Shown here piece by piece: positions 1-6,779 of a DNA stretch of 9,884 nt; within the stretch, counting starts at the first letter, position 1; every line of letters begins with the position of its first letter. The stretch spans positions 1-9,884 of the forward strand of contig CADBRK010000132.1 in assembly GCA_902797065.1 (NCBI GenBank). Direction: 5' to 3'. A program made the translations under genes and the position numbers. The stretch is from an uncultured Ruminococcus sp. GTDB lineage: Bacteria > Bacillota > Clostridia > Oscillospirales > Acutalibacteraceae. The notes below the pieces were generated by a model. The model did no database searches. It was given only the letters and a program-made list of their open reading frames with translations, and was not told the DNA's origin.

Positions 1-2274
1 GAGAACGCCCGTACCCTTGCCGTGTATTATTGTTAATCTGCCGATGTTCATGAGTATTGCGGAGTCGATAGCGTTTTCAAGCTCCATTATCGCCTCGACT
101 GCCGTCATGCCTCTGAGATCGACTTCCGTCACAGCCTTAACGTCAACATTGCTTCTGTTCGTTGCTCGTTTGGAGCCTGTGTAGGTATTCTTGCTTTTCT
201 TAGCTGTTATGAGCCTGAGTTCCGAAACGTTCACCCTTGTTTTGATAATGCCTGCCTGCACAAGCACCTTGCCCGAGCTGTCGGGCGGTTCGAGAACCGT
301 AGCGTTCCTGTCTATATCGAAAATAAGCACCTCGTCGCCTGCTTTGAGCGGTCTCGGAAGGACATAACCCTCGTTCGTCTTTTTTGCGACTACAGGATCG
401 GCTGTCTTTTCAAGCTCTTTTATCTTGCTCCTCAGCTTTGCCTTGTCTGATTCTCCCGACTCGATATGCTTCCTGGCTTCTTCCATCTCGTCCATCAGAG
501 ACATAGCCTGCGCTCTCGTCTTTGTGAGTATCTCCTGCGCCTGCTGCCTTGCTCTGTCAAGCTCTCTCTGAGACTCCTTCTGCACACGTTCAAGCTCCTG
601 TTCGGCTTTCATCTGCGCTTTGACAGCTTTGCGCTGTGCGTTCTCTATCTCTTTTGCTTTTCGTTCAAGCTCCTGCTGACGTGTCTCCAGTGCGGTGACA
701 ACATTTTCAAACTCTCTGCTCTCGCTCGATACAAGCTGTTCCGCTCTCTCGATAAGCTCATGCTCCATACCGAGTCTGAGCGATATTGCAAAAGCGTTTG
801 AACGTCCCGGAACGCCGATAAGCAGTTTATACGTGGGTCTGAGCGTTGCAACGTCAAATTCGCAGCTGCCGTTTTCGACACCCTTTGTCTGCAGCGCAAA
901 TTCTTTCAGCTCGGCGTAGTGAGTCGTACACGCCGCCTTTACGCCCTTTGAACGGAACTTCTCGAGTATAGCTATCGCAAGCGCCGCGCCCTCTACCGGG
1001 TCTGTACCTGCGCCAAGCTCGTCAAGAAGTACAAGTGATTTTTCCGTACAGTTTTTTAGAATATCTATCGTATTTGTGATATGCGCCGAGAATGTCGAAA
1101 GCGACTGCTCTATACTCTGTTCGTCGCCTATATCTGCGAACACTCTGTCGAACACGCTTAGACGGCAGTTATCCGCTGCGGGTATCATAAATCCGCACAT
1201 CGCCATAAGGCTTAACAGACCGATAAGCTTCAGAGATACTGTCTTGCCGCCCGTGTTCGGACCCGTTATGATAAGCGTATCGAAGCTTTCACCGAGCATA
1301 ACGTCGGACGCTACGACTTTGTCGGGGTCAATAAGCGGATGACGAGCCTTTTTCAGATCGATAATGCCCTTGTCGTTCATTATAGGCATTGTTGCCTTCA
1401 TTTTATAGGCAAGCTCCGCCTTTGCAAAAATGACATTCAGCTCTACGGCTGCTTCGTAGCTTTTTATCACATTGTTTGCTATGTCGCCTACTTCGCTTGA
1501 CAGCATGTATAACACCCTTGCTATCTCGTCAAGCTCTTTTGATTCGAGGACTTTGATCTCGTTGTTGGCTTCTACTACCGACATAGGCTCAACGAATATC
1601 GTCTGTCCGCTGCCGCTTGTATCATGCACCAGCCCCGGAACATTTCCTCTGCATTCCGCTTTGACGGGAATAACAAATCTTCCGTTTCGCATGGTGATGA
1701 TATTATCCTGAAGATACTTCTGTACAACGCTGCTGCGTATCATTTTTTCAAGCTGTTCTCTTGCTTTTGACGAAGTAATCCTTATCTTGCGTCTGATAGC
1801 GGCAAGCTCTGTTGATGCATTGTCTGCGATCTCGTCCTCCGACAATATCGACGACGTGATCTTATCCTCCACATAGCGCGACGGCAGCAGTGTATCAAAA
1901 TATATATCAAGTACGGTGCTGCCCGACTGCGCCCTTTTTCTCCAGTCTTTTAATGTTCTTATTACATGCAGCACTCTTGCCGTTTCGAGAAGCTCCTTTG
2001 TTGAAAGAGACGACCCCGTCTTTGCCCGTTTCAGACTGTCCGTAATATCTGCAAGCCCGCCGAACGACGGCGAACCGAACCTTCCCGCAAGCGAATGAGC
2101 GTCGCTTGTCTCTTTCAGCAGAGAGTTCACCTTATCGAGCTTCTTTGACGGTGCAAGCGAGAGTATTTTGTTTTTTGCGTCCTCACAGCTTGTAAGCTGC
2201 GCCGCACGGTCAAGAATTTTATCAAGCTCCAGCGCACGGTAATGACGCAGTATATTTTCATTATTGTTTTCCAT
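1..2274 (-). CDS. mutS2: Endonuclease MutS2, 3' end cut by window edge
   Basis: MutS2 is a MutS-family ATPase with a C-terminal Smr domain. In Firmicutes it is linked to suppression of recombination and, in Bacillus, to rescue of collided ribosomes. The frame is open for 758 codons from the ATG at 2274 to base 1 with no stop, so the gene is partial. An N-terminal helical core (about 1-300) precedes the ATPase. Walker A is GPNTGGKT at residues 338-345, and Walker B/signature LLDELGAGTDP includes D418 and E419. A long charged Glu/Lys/Gln-rich coiled coil (about 510-630) and a small beta-rich linker follow. The Smr domain begins at VDLRG (718-722) and reaches HGKGTG (751-756). Usual length is about 780-800 residues, so roughly 30-40 are missing. 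SD AGAGGTG lies just before the start, next to the recO stop, which implies translational coupling. The presence of Smr separates it from mismatch-repair MutS. Confidence 0.96.
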   Translation of the reverse strand, partial: MENNNENILRHYRALELDKILDRAAQLTSCEDAKNKILSLAPSKKLDKVNSLLKETSDAHSLAGRFGSPSFGGLADITDSLKRAKTGSSLSTKELLETARVLHVIRTLKDWRKRAQSGSTVLDIYFDTLLPSRYVEDKITSSILSEDEIADNASTELAAIRRKIRITSSKAREQLEKMIRSSVVQKYLQDNIITMRNGRFVIPVKAECRGNVPGLVHDTSGSGQTIFVEPMSVVEANNEIKVLESKELDEIARVLYMLSSEVGDIANNVIKSYEAAVELNVIFAKAELAYKMKATMPIMNDKGIIDLKKARHPLIDPDKVVASDVMLGESFDTLIITGPNTGGKTVSLKLIGLLSLMAMCGFMIPAADNCRLSVFDRVFADIGDEQSIEQSLSTFSAHITNTIDILKNCTEKSLVLLDELGAGTDPVEGAALAIAILEKFRSKGVKAACTTHYAELKEFALQTKGVENGSCEFDVATLRPTYKLLIGVPGRSNAFAISLRLGMEHELIERAEQLVSSESREFENVVTALETRQQELERKAKEIENAQRKAVKAQMKAEQELERVQKESQRELDRARQQAQEILTKTRAQAMSLMDEMEEARKHIESGESDKAKLRSKIKELEKTADPVVAKKTNEGYVLPRPLKAGDEVLIFDIDRNATVLEPPDSSGKVLVQAGIIKTRVNVSELRLITAKKSKNTYTGSKRATNRSNVDVKAVTEVDLRGMTAVEAIMELENAIDSAILMNIGRLTIIHGKGTGVL

Positions 2275-2278
2275 TATT

Positions 2279-3061
2279 TCACCTCTGTTCCGGTGGTAAG
2301 TCCTTTACTTGTTTATAAAACTCAAGAGTTCTGAGCGGTTTGTCTGTATGCAGAGTACAATACTTTTCGGTAACCTCTCCGAGCGCCGCCGCAGCCCTGT
2401 CGGATATTCTGAACGAAAACAGCTTTCCGAATTCCGAGTAAACACAGTGACGCATTGCTTTTGTAAGCGTCTGCCCGATAAACATACTTGTTTGAGTATG
2501 CGTTTTGTCCTCGTCATTCTTCAGGCATTTGCCGCAGATCATCTGTCCGCTTTCGGGTAAGAACCTCATCTCGTCATCCTCGAAGCTGCCGCACTCCATG
2601 CAGCCCACCAGGTCGGGCATATATCCGGAAACAGCCATAAGCCGCAGTTCAAAGATACATTTGATCTGCTCGCACGATCGCTTATCGTTGGCGATCATAT
2701 AGAGAGAATTGAGTATCAGCCTGAGCGTTTCTTCCGCATTTGTTTCTCTCGGAGCAAACTGTCCGCTCAGCTCGCAGAAGTACTGCGCAAGCGCAAGCTT
2801 TTTCATATCATTCCTCAGCGGCATAAACACGTCTTTTGCGTGAACGTCGTCTATAACATATTTTCCTTTCAAGTTTGAATAAACTTCAAACTGAGAGTAT
2901 GTAACAAGCCCCGTCGCGGTTGCTTTGGAGCTTCTTATATTGTCAACGCCGTTTACAAAGGCACGAATAACGCCTTTATCCCTTGTCAGAACGGTTATTA
3001 CCTTGTTTCCGTCTTTTATCATCTGCTCTTTTATCACAAGACCGTCCGTACTGAAATTCAT
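2279..3061 (-). CDS. recO: DNA repair protein RecO
   Basis: RecO is the mediator that, with RecR, loads RecA onto SSB-coated single-stranded DNA and anneals strands in the RecFOR pathway. The 260-residue product has the normal family length. It has an N-terminal OB-fold (about 1-80, beginning MNFSTDGLVIKEQ, with the typical ITVLTRDKGVIRAF strand pair). A helical domain follows, with a zinc-binding set at C154, C157, C176 and C179 (CMEC and CGKC). The frame is open upstream to 3127, but I chose the ATG at 3061 because a GGAGG lies six bases before it and the protein then starts exactly where RecO proteins usually start. It overlaps the preceding YqzL-like frame by 86 bases and sits four bases before mutS2. 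The upstream gap may hold its promoter. Confidence 0.95.
   Translation of the reverse strand: MNFSTDGLVIKEQMIKDGNKVITVLTRDKGVIRAFVNGVDNIRSSKATATGLVTYSQFEVYSNLKGKYVIDDVHAKDVFMPLRNDMKKLALAQYFCELSGQFAPRETNAEETLRLILNSLYMIANDKRSCEQIKCIFELRLMAVSGYMPDLVGCMECGSFEDDEMRFLPESGQMICGKCLKNDEDKTHTQTSMFIGQTLTKAMRHCVYSEFGKLFSFRISDRAAAALGEVTEKYCTLHTDKPLRTLEFYKQVKDLPPEQR
2280..2287 (-). promoter_or_regulatory. mutS2 SD overlapping the recO stop codon
   Basis: The minus strand reads CAGAGGTG and then AAATA before the mutS2 ATG. The TGA of recO (2281-2279) uses bases of this ribosome-binding site, and only four bases (2275-2278) separate the two genes. Ribosomes ending recO would therefore sit on the mutS2 initiation site. 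This supports both the chosen mutS2 start and coupled translation. Confidence 0.75.
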
Positions 3062-3170
3062 CTTCTTCCTCCGAGTCTGCATTCGTCCTGCTTCTTTCGG
3101 AAGCATACCTGAGATAATCGTTAACACTTCCGCTGTTCACAAAGTTTTTCCATGCGTCTTTTTCGTTCAT
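2976..3170 (-). CDS. Small YqzL-like protein upstream of recO
   Basis: A 64-codon frame starts at ATG 3170, seven bases after a strong GGAGG. The first 25 or so residues, with core DAWKNFVNSGSVNDYLRYA, resemble from memory the short YqzL family (about 45 residues, pattern W-x2-F-x2-[ST]-G-[NS]-[IV]-x2-YL). In Bacillus, yqzL lies directly before recO, as this gene does. YqzL function is unknown. The rest of the product is hydrophilic and low in complexity (acidic SEEEDEF, then Lys/Arg-rich to the end), with no membrane segment. The last 28 codons are read inside recO in a different frame, so the tail may be a by-product of overlap, or the native frame may end earlier through a base error. I am fairly sure the gene is translated, less sure of its C-terminus. 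Confidence 0.72.
   Translation of the reverse strand: MNEKDAWKNFVNSGSVNDYLRYASERSRTNADSEEEDEFQYGRSCDKRADDKRRKQGNNRSDKG
3068..3072 (-). promoter_or_regulatory. recO SD that sets the start
   Basis: The minus strand reads GGAGG, six bases, then ATG at 3061. This decides the recO start over the longer open frame from 3127, whose extra 22 residues do not look like RecO. The SD lies inside the coding frame of the small upstream gene, so recO initiation may depend on ribosomes already translating that gene. Confidence 0.8.
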
Positions 3171-3178
3171 AGCAAATA

Positions 3179-3223
3179 CCTCCGTCCTGCTTATTACTCA
3201 TAGTATATGCAGGACACCGGAGG
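3179..3223 (-). promoter_or_regulatory. Inverted repeat able to mask an SD
   Basis: On the minus strand an upstream arm CCTCC-GGT-GTCCTGC (3223-3209) is followed by an 18-base loop and then GCAGGAC-GGAGG (3190-3179). Twelve base pairs form, with a single 3-base bulge (GGT). The outer five pairs put the GGAGG ribosome-binding site of the YqzL-like gene, and so the entry to the recO-mutS2 operon, into the stem. The downstream arm is followed by TATTTGCT and the start codon, not a T-run, so this is not an intrinsic terminator. It looks like a translation-limiting hairpin. That role is inference. Confidence 0.55.
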
Positions 3224-3240
3224 AATATAATTTATTAGTT

Positions 3241-3269
3241 TTTATCTATATTTGTAAAATATTTGTAAA
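3241..3269 (-). promoter_or_regulatory. Candidate sigma-A promoter for yqzL-like/recO/mutS2
   Basis: On the minus strand, -35-like TTTACA (3269-3264) is followed after 17 bases by -10-like GATAAA (3246-3241). A second TTTACA (3258-3253) in the repeat pairs less well with TAAATT (3234-3229) at 18 bases. Both are five-of-six matches at -35 and about four-of-six at -10. The position, between two functionally unrelated gene groups, suits a promoter. The region is AT-rich enough that chance matches are possible. Confidence 0.4.
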
Positions 3270-3270
3270 A
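3249..3270. repeat. Perfect 11-bp tandem duplication
   Basis: The plus strand carries TATTTGTAAAA twice with no gap (3249-3259 and 3260-3270), directly after the pheA stop codon. The unit length is close to one helical turn, and each copy contains a TTTACA box on the transcribed strand. It may be a simple slippage duplication or paired sites for a regulator. Confidence 0.85.
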
Positions 3271-4392
3271 TCAATAGTTGCCCAGGAAAGAAAACTCGGG
3301 CAGCTCCTCATACAGCGAGTAGATCATGCGTGAATTAGCCGCTTCTCTCATATTCCCGATAAAATCGAGATAGAATATATAATCGAACCGTGACTGCGGC
3401 ACGGGGCGTGATTCTATTTTTGTAAGGTCAAATCCGTGCGACGCAAAGCGGCAAAGCACGGTGTACAGCGAACCCGGCTTATTATCCATCTGGAAACACA
3501 GCGATACTTTATTCGCCTTTTTGGTGATTATCGGGCGTTTTGAGATAACGATAAACCTTGTGCAGTTGTTGTCGTTATTCTGAATATTCTTGTCAAGCAC
3601 TTTCAGCCCGAATTCATCTGCGGCTTCTTTTGTGCATATAGCCGCCCAGTTTATGCGCTTTTCTTCTGCGACTGTTTTTGCGGCTTCCGAAGTGCTCTTG
3701 CATTTCTGCTTTAAATAGCCGTTTTCGCTGATAAACAGAGAACACTGCGCAAGCCCCTGTTCGTGAGACAAAACCTTTTCAATATTCGAAATATCCGTCT
3801 GGGGTATGCCGCACAGACAATGCTCGATCGGCAGATCTATCTCACCGACAATATAATACCTGTATTTGATTATAAGGTCATACACTCTCGACACAGAACC
3901 TGCCGAGCTGTTCTCCACGGGAAGAACGCCGAAATCGCACTCACCCTGTGCTACACGCTCAAACACCTTGTCGAAGTTTTTTTCAAGGCTTACGCTGCCG
4001 TTCGGGAAAAACCTCATAGCGGCGATATGTGAATTTGACCCTGCCATTCCGAGGCACGCCGTGCGCCATTTATCCGACATAGTGTCAAGCTCGGTATCGG
4101 CGTTCCTGATAGTATTCCTGAGATCGTTGTCGCCGTTGATTATGGTGTACTGTATATCTCTCGAAAGCTCCATGATATTGCCGTACAGCAGCCTTGCATA
4201 GTGGCCGTACTCGCCGCCGAGAGTTTCTATTTTTTGAAGAACTTCAAGCTCTCTTTCCGTATTGAGAATAGGCAAGCCCGACTTTTTTTTATTGTCCGCA
4301 ACCTTGACGGCGCAGTCCATCCTGCGTTTAAAAAGCTCGACGATCTGTCTGTCGATACTGTCTATTTCCTGTCTTATTTCGCTTAATTCCAT
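3271..4392 (-). CDS. pheA: Bifunctional chorismate mutase / prephenate dehydratase (P-protein)
   Basis: This 373-residue cytoplasmic enzyme converts chorismate to prephenate and then to phenylpyruvate, the committed steps to phenylalanine. Residues 1-85 form an AroQ-type chorismate mutase. Aligned by eye to the E. coli P-protein, R7, R24, K35, R47, E48, S77 and Q81 match active-site residues 11, 28, 39, 51, 52, 84 and 88; N44 stands at the position of D48. The dehydratase domain (about 111-285) has CLGMAGSNSHIAA, LPVENSSAGSV (157-167) and the catalytic TRF motif (278-280). A C-terminal ACT domain (about 295-373) has NKPGSLY and ESRP (327-330), the phenylalanine-binding segments, so feedback inhibition by Phe is expected. 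The ATG at 4392 has GGAGGT eight bases upstream and lies 19 bases after aroC. It is the last aro gene in the row. Confidence 0.97.
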   Translation of the reverse strand: MELSEIRQEIDSIDRQIVELFKRRMDCAVKVADNKKKSGLPILNTERELEVLQKIETLGGEYGHYARLLYGNIMELSRDIQYTIINGDNDLRNTIRNADTELDTMSDKWRTACLGMAGSNSHIAAMRFFPNGSVSLEKNFDKVFERVAQGECDFGVLPVENSSAGSVSRVYDLIIKYRYYIVGEIDLPIEHCLCGIPQTDISNIEKVLSHEQGLAQCSLFISENGYLKQKCKSTSEAAKTVAEEKRINWAAICTKEAADEFGLKVLDKNIQNNDNNCTRFIVISKRPIITKKANKVSLCFQMDNKPGSLYTVLCRFASHGFDLTKIESRPVPQSRFDYIFYLDFIGNMREAANSRMIYSLYEELPEFSFLGNY

Positions 4393-4411
4393 TGTGCGCC
4401 ACCTCCGATGT

Positions 4412-5482
4412 TTAAAGCATATTTATCACAGCTATCGCCGCAGCAGATTCTATTACGGGAACCGCTCTCGGAACAATGCACGGGTCGTGCCTGCCCTTTA
4501 CGGAGATCGTCGTATTCTCTCCGCTCTGCAGGTCGATCGTCCTCTGCTGTATTGATATTGACGGAGTAGGCTTTACTGCGGCTCTGAATATTATCGGCAT
4601 ACCGCTCGTAATTCCGCCCAGAATTCCTCCGTGATTATTTGTATATGTTCTGACGGTATCCCCGTCATAGTAGAATTCATCGTTATTCTTTGAACCAGTA
4701 AGCTGTGAACCCGCAAAGCCCGAACCGAACTCTATCCCTTTAACAGCAGGCACTCCGAACACCGCCGCAGAGATGATATTCTCGGCTCCGCCGAACATAG
4801 GCTCGCCTATTCCTGCAGGCATTCCCTGAATTATACATTCGACAACTCCGCCGATACTGTCGCCCTTTATGCGGACAGCTTCCACTTCTTCTCTCATAGC
4901 CGATTCACGTGCGGGATCCGCAAGGGCAAATTTTTCGTGATTCAGTCTTTCGATAAGCTCCGTCGGTATTCCCAGCGGATCAAACGGTTCGTCATTGACG
5001 CTGCCGACAGAATAGATATGTGCGGCAATATCAATTCCCCGTCTTTTGAGTATCTGCCTGATGACCGCACCTGCAAAGACCATATTGGCGGTCAGCCTGC
5101 CCGAGAAATGCCCTCCGCCCCGGACGTCGTTCTTCGCCGAGTAGCGTACATATGCGGCATAATCCGAATGCCCCGGACGCGGCGAGGTCATAACATTGCC
5201 GTAATCCTGAGATCGTGTATTTGTGTTGTATATAACCGCAGCGAGCGGCGCACCCGTTATTACGCCGTCGATCATACCCGAAAGTATCTGCGGAATATCC
5301 GCTTCCTTCCTCGGAGTGGCGGTTTTGTCTCCTCCCGGTGCTCTGCGTGCCATCTGCGCATACACTTCGTCAATATCTATACGCTCACCGCTCGGCAGAC
5401 CGTCTATCACAACACCGATAGCCGTGCCGTGACTCTCCCCGAATATTGATATTTTTACTTTGTTTCCGAAAACCGAACCCAT
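4412..5482 (-). CDS. aroC: Chorismate synthase
   Basis: AroC removes phosphate from 5-enolpyruvylshikimate-3-phosphate to give chorismate, with reduced FMN as cofactor. The 356-residue product is normal for the family. Signatures are visible in order: FGESHGTAIG (14-23, with conserved H18), the RRAPGGDKTATPRKE substrate loop (46-60), RPGHSDYAA (102-110), RGGGHFSGRLTA (121-132, with H125) and GRHDPCIVPRAVPV near the end (330-343). The ATG at 5482 is preceded by GGAGGT and six bases; that SD directly follows the aroA stop, with a 13-base gap between the genes, so coupling with aroA is likely. Its flavin reductase, if separate, is not encoded here. Confidence 0.97.
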   Translation of the reverse strand: MGSVFGNKVKISIFGESHGTAIGVVIDGLPSGERIDIDEVYAQMARRAPGGDKTATPRKEADIPQILSGMIDGVITGAPLAAVIYNTNTRSQDYGNVMTSPRPGHSDYAAYVRYSAKNDVRGGGHFSGRLTANMVFAGAVIRQILKRRGIDIAAHIYSVGSVNDEPFDPLGIPTELIERLNHEKFALADPARESAMREEVEAVRIKGDSIGGVVECIIQGMPAGIGEPMFGGAENIISAAVFGVPAVKGIEFGSGFAGSQLTGSKNNDEFYYDGDTVRTYTNNHGGILGGITSGMPIIFRAAVKPTPSISIQQRTIDLQSGENTTISVKGRHDPCIVPRAVPVIESAAAIAVINML

Positions 5483-5495
5483 CGCTGCACCTCCG

Positions 5496-6752
5496 TCAAA
5501 TACTCTTTCCGCCCATGCTGTTGTAATCCTCGAAAAAGTCGGGATACGATTTGGCTATACTCTCTCTGTCCGTGACAGTTATCCCGCCGCCGCTGCGCAA
5601 AGCCGCTATAGCCATCGACATAACTATCCTGTGATCGTTGAATCCTTCGGCTTTTCCGCCATGGATCGTATCTTTTCCCGTTATGATAAGTCCGTCGTCC
5701 GTCTCGGCAACACTTGCGCCGCAGGCATTAAGCCCTTCGCTTATCGCAAGCAGTCTGTCACTCTCTTTCAGACGAAGTCTCTGCGCATTATATATTCTTG
5801 TGGTACCCTCTGCAAACGCTGCGCACACGGCAAGCACCGGCACAAGATCGGGTATCTGAGAAGCGTCTATATCAATTCCGTGTAAGGGAGCTTTCCTGCA
5901 TATTACCGATGTATCGCTCGGGCAAACATCTGCGCCGAATCGCTGCAGCAGAGAAACGATCTCTTTATCCCCCTGATCTGAATCTCTCCTCACGCCGCAT
6001 ACTTCCGCACTGCCGCTAATCGCTCCTCCTACGAGGAAAAAAGCCGCCTGCGACCAATCGCCTTCCGTTGTGTAATCGCATGGTATATATTTCTGTCCGC
6101 CCTTTATACGGTACTCTCCGTCTATGCTTTCAACCTTCACGCCGAACCTGCTCATAACGGAGATCGTCATGTCTATGTACCCCTTTGACTGCAAAGGTGA
6201 CGTAAGATGAATAACGCTGTCGCCTTCAAGTAAAGGCAATGCAAAGAGCAGACCCGTAATAAACTGCGAGCTTACTCCGCCCGTGAGTTCAAATCTGCCC
6301 GGGGTAAGCTTTCCTCTGATCTCAAACGGCAAACCGCCCTCGGTGATACACTTCACGCCGTGACACGGCAAAAGCCGGGTATATACATCAAGCGGCCTTT
6401 CGGGGAGTCTGCCGCGCCCGACAAACTTTGCGTCAACACCGCCTGCGGCAGCAACGGGTATAAAAAACCTTACCGTCGAGCCCGATTCTCTGCAGTCAAG
6501 CACTGCGTGAGAAGGTGAAAAAACATCGGCAGAATCTATCACGATACCGTCCCCGTCGTCGGTCACCTTTACTCCGAGTGACTTAATACAATCTATCGTT
6601 GCAAGAATATCCTGCGAAAAAGCAATCGGTGCGATCCTGCTTTTTCCCTTTGCAAGTGCCGCGCATATGATCGCTCTGTGTACGTCGCTTTTTGACGGCG
6701 GAACAGTCACTTTCCCGCCTATCGACGACGGATATATAATTACATCAGACAT
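5496..6752 (-). CDS. aroA: 3-phosphoshikimate 1-carboxyvinyltransferase (EPSP synthase)
   Basis: AroA joins phosphoenolpyruvate to shikimate-3-phosphate and is the target of glyphosate. The 418-residue product spans both EPSP synthase domains. Visible motifs are VPPSKSDVHRA (K21 matching E. coli K22), ESGSTVRFF (89-97), GGVSSQFITG (158-167), SKGYIDMT (189-196), GDWSQAAFF (231-239), the conserved Asp in QIPDLVPVL (D302), RLRLKESDRL (325-334), NDHRIVMSMA (372-381) and AKSYPDFF (400-407). The loop usually written NAGTAMRP in E. coli reads SGSTVRF here: the glycine is kept, but threonine and proline positions differ. The ATG at 6752 follows an AAAGGA site about eight bases away and lies 27 bases after tyrA. 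There is no fusion to other pathway domains. Confidence 0.97.
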   Translation of the reverse strand: MSDVIIYPSSIGGKVTVPPSKSDVHRAIICAALAKGKSRIAPIAFSQDILATIDCIKSLGVKVTDDGDGIVIDSADVFSPSHAVLDCRESGSTVRFFIPVAAAGGVDAKFVGRGRLPERPLDVYTRLLPCHGVKCITEGGLPFEIRGKLTPGRFELTGGVSSQFITGLLFALPLLEGDSVIHLTSPLQSKGYIDMTISVMSRFGVKVESIDGEYRIKGGQKYIPCDYTTEGDWSQAAFFLVGGAISGSAEVCGVRRDSDQGDKEIVSLLQRFGADVCPSDTSVICRKAPLHGIDIDASQIPDLVPVLAVCAAFAEGTTRIYNAQRLRLKESDRLLAISEGLNACGASVAETDDGLIITGKDTIHGGKAEGFNDHRIVMSMAIAALRSGGGITVTDRESIAKSYPDFFEDYNSMGGKSI

Positions 6753-6779
6753 ACTGTTTGTCCTTTCGATTGTATTGTT

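Noticed and set aside
466..801. A 111-codon plus-strand frame rich in Leu and Phe opposite mutS2.
   Set aside because: It mirrors the Glu/Lys/Gln-rich coiled coil of MutS2 on the other strand, which explains its apparent hydrophobicity.
3062..3127. Extended N-terminus of RecO starting at 3127.
   Set aside because: The extra 22 residues lie before the strong GGAGG and overlap the YqzL-like gene; family members begin at the internal Met.
3121..3201. 26-codon minus-strand frame starting in the hairpin loop (MSNKQDGG...), a possible leader peptide reading through the SD stem.
   Set aside because: No SD lies before its ATG and its coding sequence is mostly the YqzL-like gene in another frame. 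Nothing supports translation.
3179..3223. The inverted repeat as an intrinsic terminator for pheA.
   Set aside because: The downstream arm is followed by TATTTGCT and a start codon on the minus strand, without a T-run; on the plus strand there is no gene to terminate.
4937..5449. A 170-codon plus-strand frame opposite aroC.
   Set aside because: It lies wholly antisense to a clear chorismate synthase, shows no recognisable domain and has Cys/Arg-rich shadow composition.
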